DNA of 64,000 bases, taken from positions 23,812,567 through 23,876,566 of the forward strand of contig CM064732.1 of the NCBI GenBank assembly GCA_032717465.1, in the 5' to 3' direction. Shown piece by piece: positions 11,201 through 20,790 of the stretch. The notes below the pieces were generated by a model, which had not been told where the DNA came from, made no database searches, and saw nothing but the letters and a program-made list of their open reading frames with translations. Within the stretch, counting starts at the first letter, position 1. Every line of letters starts with the position of its first letter. The stretch is from Coenobita brevimanus. Its lineage: Eukaryota; Arthropoda; Malacostraca; Decapoda; Coenobitidae. Both the position numbers and the translations under genes were made by a program.

Positions 11201-11696
11201 TTACCATGGACGAGATACCGGGAGAAAGAAACAGTGACAGAGAATGTTGGAGAAGTATAATTATGAAAAGAGAAATTTCAGAGGGAAATCAGGAACACAC
11301 AGAGACCCATGGAAATATAGAAGCAAGCAGGACAGCATGCTTACATATAAAGAGGGAGGAACTAAAGAAGGAACAAGAAACATGTGTGATTAAAAACTAC
11401 AGTAACCTATTTAACTGTTTACAGTCCTGGGTTGGAACCATATTTCGAAATAACGGGGAGTCTAGTATGTTGCCACTAACTGGGTGGAGATGCGGCGTCC
11501 ATCCTGGAACCAAACCTCCACACTCTTTCCAGCGCCTCGCCACAGTGAGGAGCGCTCCTCTACAAGGGAACATCGGCTCACTTCACAGGACGGGCCCAGT
11601 AGGGGTGGTTGCATGCCGGCGGTTAGTAGATTTGCTTGGCCAGACAGACCACGGTTATTCAACAACAACAGGAATAAACAGGGAAGGGTTCTGGGT
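11201..11696. other. Unidentified; long open frame without recognised homology
   Basis: A plus-strand frame is open from 11206 to 11874 (222 codons), and the 11490-11690 part has balanced base composition. Frames are also open here in a second plus frame and on the minus strand. I recognise no domain, and the 3' third runs into the AGGTCA tandem repeat, so I do not call a gene. Confidence 0.3.
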
Positions 11697-12350
11697 CAAG
11701 TACGAACGAAGGGATTCAATTCTGAGAACAGTCAGTAAAATATTCAGGTCACAGGGCAAGGTCAAAGTTCGATCTGTGTGTCTGTCTATGAACAAAATAG
11801 CTAATACAATTATGACATGTTTCTATTCAAACTTTGTGGAAGAATTAAGCGTGAGGCAAGAACAAAAGGAATAAATTTTGAGCACAGTTTGTCAGAGGCC
11901 TAGGTCACAGGGCAAGGTCATAGTTCGACCAGTGTGCCTGTGTGGACGAAGTAACCAATGCAGTTTTAATCTGATTCAAAACTGGTGCATGAGATGAGAT
12001 GATCATTCAAGAGGATAACTCACAGTCATGGAGAACAATAGGCTAAAGGTCAGTGTTATGTAGTATGTAAAATTATTTGTCTTTTTCGTAGGTAGACTAA
12101 ACTTGGTGTAAGGGATCAGGTAAAAACAAACATAGAATTTCTGTTTTGAGAACAGTCAGTCAAAGGACAGTGCCACAGGGAAAAGTCAGAGGTCAAAGTC
12201 ATTTGGCAGAGTCAGCTCAGGCAGTTCTGATCTTACCTGAACCATAGCTGGTGGAAGGTTTAACGTCTAGGCAAGAATGGTGTGACTCAGTTTTGAGGGT
12301 AATCTGTCAAGGGTCCTGATCACAGGACGAAGTCAAATATTCGGCTTATC
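11697..12350 (+). repeat. Degenerate tandem repeat with AGGTCA motifs, ~165-bp period
   Basis: Four imperfect units share GAGAACAGTCAGT followed by GGTCACAGGGCAAGGTCAAAG-like sequence (near 11747, 11910, 12170 and 12318). AGGTCA is also the nuclear-receptor half-site sequence, but repetition alone does not imply regulation. Confidence 0.65.
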
Positions 12351-13275
12351 ACTCAGTTGGTGGGGGAGAGTGTTACAATCTGTGAGTGCTAATCCTTGTT
12401 TACACATGTTACCCTCAGATAATCTTATTCAACTTCTGGGAAAAGTCCAGTAGTGACAGGGTTATTGCAGGCAAATCTGACTCTCTTTGTAATATCTCTC
12501 CTAAGTTGAGTGAAATGTTATGGAGGTAGCTCGAATATGATAAAAAATCAAGTCATCACTGTGAAGGAATTAACGAATTTACTGTGGCAAGCATATGTAA
12601 AAATGTATCGATGAAGAAATATATGAGCATATATTTAGGATTATTCTGTGTGGTATAGTAAAGATCCTGGAGCTTAAATGATGGGCGAATGAATGTGTGG
12701 CTCATTTCACAAAGAATATTGTTGACACCTCCATTTTCACACTTTCTCTTTTCTTTTTCACCCAGATCTTATTTCATCTCACATTTAGGTGAGAAATGGG
12801 TGATGATGATGATAAAGAGGAGGAGGAGGAGGAAGAGGATTATTATTTGTGGACGATTTTATTCAACCCAGGGAAGGACTACTGTAAAGCAGGTATCTTA
12901 CCTCGAGCCACCTTAAGTACGAAGAGTCAGGTGGAGATGTTGGGGGTGGGCTTGAGTTTGGTAGCACAAATGAACTTTATATTGCTCAGAGAGGGGAGGG
13001 CGTGACTGTGTGCTTTTGACAGTGTTTTTCGTATACTTTATTTCAAACCCATTTTTATTTAATATGCAAAATGAGGTTTTCTCTCGTTATGGCAACAGAT
13101 AGGTCCTTCCAGAAGGTAGGTAAAAACGCCTGACGATCCCCGGAATAAAACAGTAGAAACGCGCCCTCGGTGTGACGGAATAAAACTAGATTCGATTTTT
13201 TTTTTCCCTGAGTAACTCTATTAAGAACAGAAAACGAGTTTCAGTCCCCTCTGTCTCTAACCAAGCACTAGTATA

Positions 13276-13277
<2 letters not shown>
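12351..13277. other. Non-coding, nothing recognised
   Basis: AT-rich sequence with a GAGGAGGAG patch near 12818. No gene is supportable. It ends at the (TA)n array 13278-13323, into which the LTR element is inserted. Confidence 0.5.
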
Positions 13278-13323
<46 letters not shown>

Positions 13324-13327
<4 letters not shown>

Positions 13328-14114
13328 ACGGAACAGAGAAAGATAATGTACACTTTAAGTGAGAATACGAAGAGTCACTACTGTCCCGTAAAGTTCCAGG
13401 TTCAAAACAAAAGAGTTAGGTAAAATTACAAGTTAAAGTTTAATGCTTAAATTAACAACAAAACATTCAGGACTCATAAGGATAATGTAATGGCAAATAA
13501 ACAGGTTAAATATATGGTTAACTGCAATAGCCTCTATTAACACGAAATTAGCAAGAGTAAATTTATCTAAGTCAGCCCTGATGAAATGAGATACCAGATA
13601 ATACTCAGTGAATGCCAGATAAATAATTACAGATACAAACTATTATCAAAAATGACTGACATAAAGATCCATACATGAATTACAAAAACTTCACTAAGCC
13701 TACAAATTAAACTTATGCTATACAGTACAAGAAAAAATGCAACAACAGTTATACTCAAATTACACACAGCTGCTAGATGGTTGGAGATTTCTTGAGCACT
13801 CACAATAATAATATCTGTACAGGGGAGGACAGAGATGTGAACAAAATGAGGAGCAGATCTAAGTGGCAATGATACAGAGACTGAGCTCATTATATAGGGG
13901 CCAGCAGAGCCTGATACAACTTGTAATGAGGACGCGCAAATGAAGCGATGGGGACAAACGGTCGACAATCCCGCACTGAATAACAGAAAGGACGACTTAC
14001 TCTACTATAACGGTAGAAGGGGGGGACTGAGGCAGAACACGCTCGTGATCAAACATGCAGCATACTGTGCGTTAAAATTACACAAAGGATGATGAAATCA
14101 TAGGCTATGTAACA
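13324..14114 (-). repeat. 3' LTR of the Gmr1-like element
   Basis: 791 bp, TG...CA ended. It matches 18046-18836 with no difference found in a visual comparison of the lines I aligned, and an incidental 113-codon frame is identical in both. A minus-strand ATTAAA at 13439-13444 is a possible polyadenylation signal. Confidence 0.95.
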
Positions 14115-14530
14115 CCTCCCCACAAAGAAAAAAGAAATTTACAAAGGAAATTTCTTATTACTCTAAAACAATCTGTACATGGCATTACAGAACATGCAAA
14201 AGCCTTTCCTAGTGTTACAAAACATGAGATCTCCCTAGCACGTTCAGTCATAGGTACTTGCCAGTATCCCTTTAACAAATCAAACTTACTTATGTACCTA
14301 GCCTTTCCGATCTTGTCTATGCAATCTTCCACACGAGGGAGAGGGTAAGTGTCTGTTTTGGTTATCTGATTAACACGTCTGTAGTCGATGCAAAGCTTCC
14401 GTGACCCACCTGGCTTAGGGACTAGAGTGACAGGAGAACTCCACTCGCTCCGACAGGGCTCAATCATCTTGTGGTCCAACAGGTAGCCAAGCTCCTTCTG
14501 GATGAGAGGAACTTTCACTGGGTTCACACG
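14108..14530 (-). pseudogene. Reverse transcriptase, 5' part only
   Basis: The frame is the same as the protease-integrase ORF, separated only by the TGA at 14531-14533. Recognisable blocks are NPVKVPLIQKELGYLLDHKMIEP, SSPVTLVPKPGG, CIDYRRVNQITKTDTYPLPRVEDCI, and KFDLLKGYWQVPM with the first catalytic Asp, then SCFVT (about 14213). After that the homology is lost. There is no YxDD box, thumb or RNase H, and the frame runs through the polypurine tract into the LTR. A deletion has therefore removed most of RT and RNase H. No active polymerase can be made from this copy. Confidence 0.85.
14115..14123 (-). other. Polypurine tract of the LTR element
   Basis: On the minus strand GTGGGGAGG abuts the first TG of the 3' LTR. 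This is the expected position and composition for the plus-strand primer. Its retention shows that the internal deletion ended upstream of the 3' LTR. Confidence 0.75.
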
Positions 14531-16678
14531 TCAAGGAGGCAATTTAATTGGCTTTGCGTCTTCAACATCGACATCATGCATCAACACAGTGGTTCTTCCT
14601 GGAGTAGCACGGAACACTTGCGGGCACTCCTGCAGCAATGCCGAAAACTCCTGCCCCTCCCCGGGTGGTAGATGAGAAAGCTTAGTCTGGAGATCATTCA
14701 TGATATCAGGATTCTTCCCCAAACCATCACTCAGGCTCATACTGCATGGGAGAGCTTCACTTGCAGACTCGGGTGGAACAGCTACAGTGCAGACTGGATT
14801 ATTTTCATCCCGCTTGTGATATAACTTTAGCATGTTGATGTGACATAGTTGCTTGCTCTTTCTACGATCTGGTGTGGCGATGACATAGCTGACATCACTG
14901 AGTTTCTTCTCCACGAAATAAGGGCCACTAAACTTGGCTTGAAGAGGTTGCCCATGAACTGGTAGCAGAATCAAAACCTGATCTCCTGGCTGAAAGTGGC
15001 GTAACCTGGACTTCTTATCATACCAAGTCTTCATCTTCTCCTGAGCAGCTCCTAAATTCTCTCTCGCCAGCTGTAAAGCAGTGGACAGCCGTTCTTTGAA
15101 ATTCATCACATACTCCAGCAGGTTGACGTCATCTTCCTCCGACAGCCAGCATTCCTTGAGTAGCTTAAGGGGTCCTCTTACTTCATGGCCAAACAGTAGT
15201 TCAAAAGGTGAGAAGCCCAGTGATTCATTTGGAGATTCTCTTGCAGCAAACACAACGAATGGAAGACCTTTATCCCAGTCTTTCTGATGTTCCAAACAGT
15301 ATTTCTTGAGCATCGATTTGAGTGTTTGATGATATCTCTCCAACGCTCCTTGGGTCTGGGGATGGTAAGCTGAAGACGTGATCTGGGAGATGCCCAACTC
15401 TTTCAGAGACTGCTTGAAAACATTTGACATGAAATTACTCTCCCGGTCTGACTGTACCTCCTTAGGCAGACCAAACTTTGTGAAGAACCCCAGCATTTCC
15501 TTAACCACGTTCTTTGCTGAGATATTTCTAAGTGTAATGACTTCAGGATAACGAGTAGCCATATCAATCATGGTCAACACATAAGAAAATCCTGAAGAAG
15601 TCTTAGGAAGAGGGCCCACAATATCCACCAACACACGGGTGAAAGGCGCCTCAAAAGGAGGAATGGGAACTAGAGGTGCAACCTTTTCGGTCTGATTACA
15701 CTTCCCCACAACTTGACAGGTGTGACAAGACTTACAATACCAGGAAACATCCCTGAAGATACCTGGCCAGTAGAAGTGTTTCAAAATGCGTGCCACAGTC
15801 TTCCTCACTCCAAGGTGTCCTGCCAAACTGGAATCATGAGCCACTCGAATGATATCCTGCCTACAAACACGAGGGATGACAACTTGATGTACAACCTCCC
15901 ATTCACAGTCGGCTGATGCTGTTGGGGGTCTCCACTTCCTCATAAGTACTCCTGACTTTACATAATAACAAGTAGAAGCACCAGCTGACTCTTCCTCACT
16001 GCAAGCAGAGTTAGCTAGACCTTTCAACTCAGGGTCAGCAACCTGCAACTCAACCAACTCTTGACGAGACAAATTATCAACACTACGGGGTACTGCCTCA
16101 TCTGGTGAGTGGTCCAAATTAGCAAGAAAAGTGTCAGCTAGGATAACATCATCATCATCATTATCCTCTAAATCACCAGTAACTTTAGACTTAGCCCTAG
16201 TGACAGCACATGCAGGGAACACATCAGGGACATCACAATCCTGGGACGCAGCCACTGGCTCACTAGACAACTGAGGAGCTGGACACACTTGACTTCCACC
16301 AATATCATTTCCAAGTAAGAAAGTTACACCTGACATTGGGAGTGTCTCAACCAACCCAACCATAACAGAACCATTAACAAAACCAGACTCTAAATTCACT
16401 CTGCACAGAGGGACAGAGAAGTAATTATTCCCTACACCTTGTAAGATTACAGTTTCATCAGAGGAATTAAAATTAGAGCCTAGAACACTGGTCAGCATAA
16501 GGGATTGGCAAGCACCTGTATCACGATATATTTTAACTGATTTCCTGTCATTACTGTCCAGAGGACTGACAAAACCTTCAGACAGGAAATTAGCACATGA
16601 ACTCTTGAGAGTGTCACCCACGTTACTGCTCAAAAGAGGAGCTCCATCATGAGAATTTAAGTTACCCTCAAAGCAGGT
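14531..16678 (-). CDS. pol: Pol: aspartic protease and integrase
   Basis: This frame is open from 16678, overlaps gag by 22 bp in the -1 register and has no ATG near its start, so it is presumably expressed by -1 frameshifting; I see no canonical slippery heptamer. Counting from the TTG at 16633: retropepsin with DTG at ~38-40 and a hydrophobic GND motif at ~108-110; integrase zinc finger with H266, H273, C303 and C306; DD35E core with D337, D396 and E432; then the C-terminal integrase region and a linker. SDRESNF at 395-401 has Glu where integrases usually have Gly. The ORF closes at a TGA just before the RT block. If a complete relative reads through here, this stop is a mutation. Confidence 0.9.
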   Translation of the reverse strand, partial: TCFEGNLNSHDGAPLLSSNVGDTLKSSCANFLSEGFVSPLDSNDRKSVKIYRDTGACQSLMLTSVLGSNFNSSDETVILQGVGNNYFSVPLCRVNLESGFVNGSVMVGLVETLPMSGVTFLLGNDIGGSQVCPAPQLSSEPVAASQDCDVPDVFPACAVTRAKSKVTGDLEDNDDDDVILADTFLANLDHSPDEAVPRSVDNLSRQELVELQVADPELKGLANSACSEEESAGASTCYYVKSGVLMRKWRPPTASADCEWEVVHQVVIPRVCRQDIIRVAHDSSLAGHLGVRKTVARILKHFYWPGIFRDVSWYCKSCHTCQVVGKCNQTEKVAPLVPIPPFEAPFTRVLVDIVGPLPKTSSGFSYVLTMIDMATRYPEVITLRNISAKNVVKEMLGFFTKFGLPKEVQSDRESNFMSNVFKQSLKELGISQITSSAYHPQTQGALERYHQTLKSMLKKYCLEHQKDWDKGLPFVVFAARESPNESLGFSPFELLFGHEVRGPLKLLKECWLSEEDDVNLLEYVMNFKERLSTALQLARENLGAAQEKMKTWYDKKSRLRHFQPGDQVLILLPVHGQPLQAKFSGPYFVEKKLSDVSYVIATPDRRKSKQLCHINMLKLYHKRDENNPVCTVAVPPESASEALPCSMSLSDGLGKNPDIMNDLQTKLSHLPPGEGQEFSALLQECPQVFRATPGRTTVLMHDVDVEDAKPIKLPP

Positions 16679-17961
16679 TCAGTTAACTCAGTTAAAGAAT
16701 TCTGGGAACTCTCAAGAGTGGACACTAGACCAATTGACTGAATATTTAAAGACTCCTTTTTGTTCACATCACGCTGTCTCCTGAAACATCTTTCCGTAGT
16801 ATGACCAAGCTTACTACAATAAGTACATTTACTTTTCTGAAATCTAGAGGTGAAGCTGGTATTTACTTCCTGAGAAACATCATCCTTATTCTCTTTCCTG
16901 TTACCTGTACTCTGAGTAGAGGCAACGTACTTACTCTCAGCTTTCCCTTTTTCTCTAGAATATCTCTTGTGAGTGAGAACATACTCATCAGCTAAAACTG
17001 CAGCATCAGACAAATTATCTATTCTTTTCTCATCAAGATATAGGCTTACATCTTTATAAATACACCTTTTGAAGTCCTCCAGCAAAATCATCTGCTTAAA
17101 TCTGTCAAAATCAGAATCCACATTCTTAGAATTTAACCACTGCTCTAACAGATCTTCTTTGATTTTTGCATACTCAACATGGGATTGCTTATCTTGCTTA
17201 TAAGTTGTCCTAAATTTTACTCTATAGGCTTCAGGAACAAGCTCATAGGCCTTAAGAATCAAGCTCTTAACTACATCATAATTATCAGACTGATCCTGAG
17301 GCAAAGATGCATAAGTTACTTGAGCTTTACCGGTGAGAACAGTTTGAAGGAGTACTGGCCAATACTCCTTAGGCCAATTAAAACCTGTAGCTACCCTCTC
17401 AAACAACTGAAAATACTTTGTTAAATCAGATTCATTAAAAGGAGGGACAAGTTTAACATTTTTAGCCACATCAAAATCATCAGAGCTAGATGATCCAGTT
17501 CCACCTTGTTTCATGCGATACTCATGGTCTGCCTGAATCCTAGCAAGTTCAACTTGTGCCTGTATCTGTGCCTCCTGAATCCGAACCTGAGATTCCGCCT
17601 CCTTAGCCTGAGACTCGGCCTCCTTAGCACGTGCTTGAAATTCAGCCTCCTGAATGCGAGCCTGAGACTCCGCCTGCTTAGCATTTGCCTGAAATTCAGC
17701 TTCTTTAGCACGAGCCTCCTGCAGAGCTAGCTGTAACTTAGCTAATTCAATCTGCGTTTGCTCATTTGGAGGAGTTACATTGAACAAGCTTTCATTAATC
17801 ATGGCAACAATCTGATCTTTAGACTGATGAGAGCGAACAACAAATCCCAATTGTTGAGCAACAATCTTAAGTTCATTCTTTGTTCTGTTTTCTATATCAC
17901 ACACTGTTTGCACATTTGACAAAAAATCTTTGGCTTCATCAAGTGTAGAAATAGTAGCCAT
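16657..17961 (-). CDS. gag: Gag polyprotein with SCAN-like capsid and zinc knuckle
   Basis: 434 codons from the ATG at 17961, chosen because MATISTLDEAK starts a normal-looking N-terminus; an in-frame ATG 30 bp upstream is possible. Numbered from that upstream ATG: residues ~81-160 form a coiled coil of repeated AKEAESQ/RIQEAEFQ units; ~178-340 is the capsid region; within it ~253-340 (around LEQWLNSKNV and LSDAAVLADEY) resembles the vertebrate SCAN domain; a CCHC knuckle C-x2-C-x4-H-x4-C spans C389-C402. The protein would assemble virus-like particles and bind element RNA. The frame is intact. The vertebrate SCAN domain is known to descend from a Gmr1-like capsid, which supports the classification. 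Confidence 0.85.
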   Translation of the reverse strand: MATISTLDEAKDFLSNVQTVCDIENRTKNELKIVAQQLGFVVRSHQSKDQIVAMINESLFNVTPPNEQTQIELAKLQLALQEARAKEAEFQANAKQAESQARIQEAEFQARAKEAESQAKEAESQVRIQEAQIQAQVELARIQADHEYRMKQGGTGSSSSDDFDVAKNVKLVPPFNESDLTKYFQLFERVATGFNWPKEYWPVLLQTVLTGKAQVTYASLPQDQSDNYDVVKSLILKAYELVPEAYRVKFRTTYKQDKQSHVEYAKIKEDLLEQWLNSKNVDSDFDRFKQMILLEDFKRCIYKDVSLYLDEKRIDNLSDAAVLADEYVLTHKRYSREKGKAESKYVASTQSTGNRKENKDDVSQEVNTSFTSRFQKSKCTYCSKLGHTTERCFRRQRDVNKKESLNIQSIGLVSTLESSQNSLTELTEPALRVT

Positions 17962-18021
17962 CATGAATATATCACAGTCACAAAATATCAAACAATATCC
18001 TTATGATAATATCCTGAATAT

Positions 18022-18039
18022 CCTGATATGAGGTCGCCA
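18022..18039 (-). other. tRNA primer-binding site of the LTR element
   Basis: Six bases inside the 5' LTR, the minus strand reads TGGCGACCTCATATCAGG. The TGG pairs with a tRNA CCA end. The primer tRNA cannot be named from this sequence alone. Confidence 0.65.
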
Positions 18040-18045
18040 AATTTA

Positions 18046-18832
18046 TGTTACGGAACAGAGAAAGATAATGTACACTTTAAGTGAGAATACGAAGAGTCAC
18101 TACTGTCCCGTAAAGTTCCAGGTTCAAAACAAAAGAGTTAGGTAAAATTACAAGTTAAAGTTTAATGCTTAAATTAACAACAAAACATTCAGGACTCATA
18201 AGGATAATGTAATGGCAAATAAACAGGTTAAATATATGGTTAACTGCAATAGCCTCTATTAACACGAAATTAGCAAGAGTAAATTTATCTAAGTCAGCCC
18301 TGATGAAATGAGATACCAGATAATACTCAGTGAATGCCAGATAAATAATTACAGATACAAACTATTATCAAAAATGACTGACATAAAGATCCATACATGA
18401 ATTACAAAAACTTCACTAAGCCTACAAATTAAACTTATGCTATACAGTACAAGAAAAAATGCAACAACAGTTATACTCAAATTACACACAGCTGCTAGAT
18501 GGTTGGAGATTTCTTGAGCACTCACAATAATAATATCTGTACAGGGGAGGACAGAGATGTGAACAAAATGAGGAGCAGATCTAAGTGGCAATGATACAGA
18601 GACTGAGCTCATTATATAGGGGCCAGCAGAGCCTGATACAACTTGTAATGAGGACGCGCAAATGAAGCGATGGGGACAAACGGTCGACAATCCCGCACTG
18701 AATAACAGAAAGGACGACTTACTCTACTATAACGGTAGAAGGGGGGGACTGAGGCAGAACACGCTCGTGATCAAACATGCAGCATACTGTGCGTTAAAAT
18801 TACACAAAGGATGATGAAATCATAGGCTATGT

Positions 18833-18836
<4 letters not shown>
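18046..18836 (-). repeat. 5' LTR of the Gmr1-like element
   Basis: 791 bp, TG...CA ended and equal in length to the 3' LTR. It carries the presumed pol II promoter and abuts (TA)n at 18837-18880. Confidence 0.95.
18608..18618 (-). promoter_or_regulatory. Candidate TATA box in the 5' LTR
   Basis: The minus strand reads CCCCTATATAATGAG here. A TCATT initiator-like sequence lies about 27 bases downstream and a perfect arthropod-type TCAGTC closer in. The same site is in the 3' LTR at 13886-13896. It is predicted by position and motif only. Confidence 0.45.

Positions 18837-18880
<44 letters not shown>
18837..18880. repeat. (TA)n, right half of the LTR element's target array
   Basis: An AT dinucleotide array continuing the one at 13278-13323 on the other side of the LTR element. 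Together they form the apparent pre-insertion microsatellite. Confidence 0.9.
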
Positions 18881-18883
<3 letters not shown>

Positions 18884-19966
18884 TGCAGTGACTGGTATTT
18901 AGTAATAGAGGGTTGTGTGAATAAACTGCCGCAACACATAAATAACCAGACTGGGCCGTTTTGTACCCTGACAATGTGTGCGGCTGAATTCTCTCTCCCT
19001 CTCCCCTTCCATTACCCATTTCCCTTCCCTCTCACTCTCTGTCTTCCCCATCCTCTCCCACTCCTTTTCTCCTACCCCATCCGTGTCCCGCTCTCTCTCT
19101 CTCTCTCTCTATCCCCTCCATGGACTGCTCCGTCTGGCCTGACTTTCATGCAGATACCCCCTATACCAGTCTCTTCAACATCACTCCATTTATTCTTTGT
19201 GGATGCCATGTGAGTTGTTTCTTTATATACTCATCATAATCACTTAGGTACCTTACGCAGACCAACTGGTATATTCTTCCTATGGACCTTTCGGTTTCTT
19301 ACTGATTCTGTATCTTATCACCGCCAAACTTTGCGTGCAGAACATACAATATATGAAACAAGTTTGTGTTTTACGTAATGGATATTTTGGCAGCGTAAGG
19401 TGTATGTGAATTTTTGCAGTGTGTGTGTGTGTGTGTGTGTGTACGCCATCCAGCGTGCATGTGTAATTTCATGTATGCTTCTGCAGTGTTAGGTGTGGCA
19501 CTATGAAATGTGTATGAAATGTCACAGTGTGTGGTTTGTTACTGTATGATGTGACAGTGTGAGATGTGTTTTAGGTGAGTATACAGGGTGTAAAACGAGG
19601 CAAAGAGAAATGCGATACGGTAATATGAGATGCTGGAGAGTGAAGAGTGTAGTGTAAGGTGTTGCACAAATACTGTACTTTTTAACTCACTGTATCATGA
19701 ACTGACAGGCTGTGTGCATGCTCAAAAATCAATGGGCATCATTTAGCAATAGGAGGATATATATGTAGGCTTCCTCGAGGAACATTTATTTTGGCTGTCG
19801 GAAATTTGGAGTTGATATTCCGGTGATAAAACTTTCATTGTGTTAGGATTAGTGTTGACGCTGCGAGTACGTTTATTATATTTTCACTTCGTCAGTATCA
19901 CTGCCGTTATTCTGAGCAACCTGAGTTAGAGCTAGTCCCTGTTATATATATCTATATCCATCTATT

Positions 19967-19969
<3 letters not shown>
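18881..19969. other. Non-coding with small CT and GT patches
   Basis: (CT)n lies near 19092-19110 and (GT)n near 19421-19441. No gene or recognised repeat family is seen. Confidence 0.5.

Positions 19970-20039
<70 letters not shown>
19970..20039. repeat. (TA)n microsatellite
   Basis: A near-perfect AT array directly abutting the 3' end of the truncated RTE-like fragment at 20040. Confidence 0.95.
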
Positions 20040-20041
<2 letters not shown>

Positions 20042-20790
20042 GTCCTGTAGCACCCCACGGGATGCATAGGGCCTCGATGAACTCTCTCCACCAATAAATT
20101 TTTGTCTCCTGCCATCTCCTTCAGGTCCCACCAACACTCCTCTCCTGCTTCTCTTTTCATTGTCCTCAACTAGTCTCCCTCGGCCTACCCCTGCCTCTCC
20201 TTCCTCCTGCAGTCCACTCTGGCACATCCTGTATTAAACTGCCTTCTTTTCTATATATGTGCCCCAGCCATTTCCAGCGAGACAGTCTCACATTTTCATC
20301 AACTGGTTCAACTCTCGTAATATCCCTTACTCTTTCATTGGTACCTGTCTTGCCACTTTACCCCAAGAATCATTCTCAATATTTTATTCTCAAATCGTAA
20401 TACTTTCTGATCTTTGCAATTGTACTGTACCATGACTCATGCCCATAAATTAAAATTGGTCTAACCATGGACTTGTAAATTTTTACTTTAGTATGTACCG
20501 AAAGCATATTATTATTCCAAACAGATTTCAACATTCCAACAGCTCGCCAAGCCTGTCTTATCCTATCCTCAATATCATTGTTTAATGATCCATTAGATGA
20601 TACAATCGTTCCCATATATATATATATATATATAAATAAGGAATAGCAATATCATCAGATGCATGACCAACAAGTGCATAACCCGTTACACATTCACTAA
20701 CTCCACAGTTTGTAACACACATTGTGCTTGAAGGTAATGGAGGTTTACAGAAACAACTCACAACAGCTGACACCGACGGCAGCTGCAGAC
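20040..20790 (-). pseudogene. RTE-like LINE, 5'-truncated 3' fragment
   Basis: Translation of the minus strand aligns with the C-terminal part of the 24782-27967 LINE protein: GTIVSSNGSLN, KSVWNNNMLSVHTKVKIYKS, MVRPILIYGHESWYST, then after frameshifts a MKREAGEECW piece and the shared end near GATGCATAGGGCCTCGATGA. Similarity is firm for 20040-20615. A (TA)n tract at about 20616-20632 interrupts it, and 20640-20790 is only a probable upstream continuation (TMCVTN, SECV). Frameshifts make it a dead copy of a related family member. Confidence 0.75.

Larger units (their letters stand above)
13324..18836 (-). mobile_element. Gmr1-like Ty3/gypsy LTR retrotransposon, RT-truncated
   Basis: A 5513-bp element on the minus strand with two 791-bp LTRs beginning TGTTAC and ending GTAACA. 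Internal order on its own strand is PBS, gag, protease, integrase, partial reverse transcriptase, polypurine tract. Integrase upstream of reverse transcriptase is unlike ordinary gypsy elements and matches the Gmr1 group. It sits inside a (TA)n array. A 4-bp ATAT duplication fits (13320-13323 and 18837-18840) but cannot be proven in that context. The remainder of RT and all of RNase H are absent, so it is non-autonomous. Confidence 0.9.

Noticed and set aside
11747..12340. A nuclear-receptor response region, based on AGGTCA motifs
   Set aside because: The motifs are part of a ~165-bp tandem repeat and have no adjacent gene, so repetition explains them.
13319..13323. A 5-bp target duplication for the LTR element
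   Set aside because: The flanks are pure (TA)n. A 5-bp duplication would read TATAT versus ATATA and does not match; 4-bp ATAT fits but is uninformative here.
13627..13968. A 113-codon frame identical in both LTRs (also 18349-18690)
   Set aside because: The identity reflects identical LTR DNA. The frame has no recognised domain, so there is no evidence for an LTR-encoded protein.
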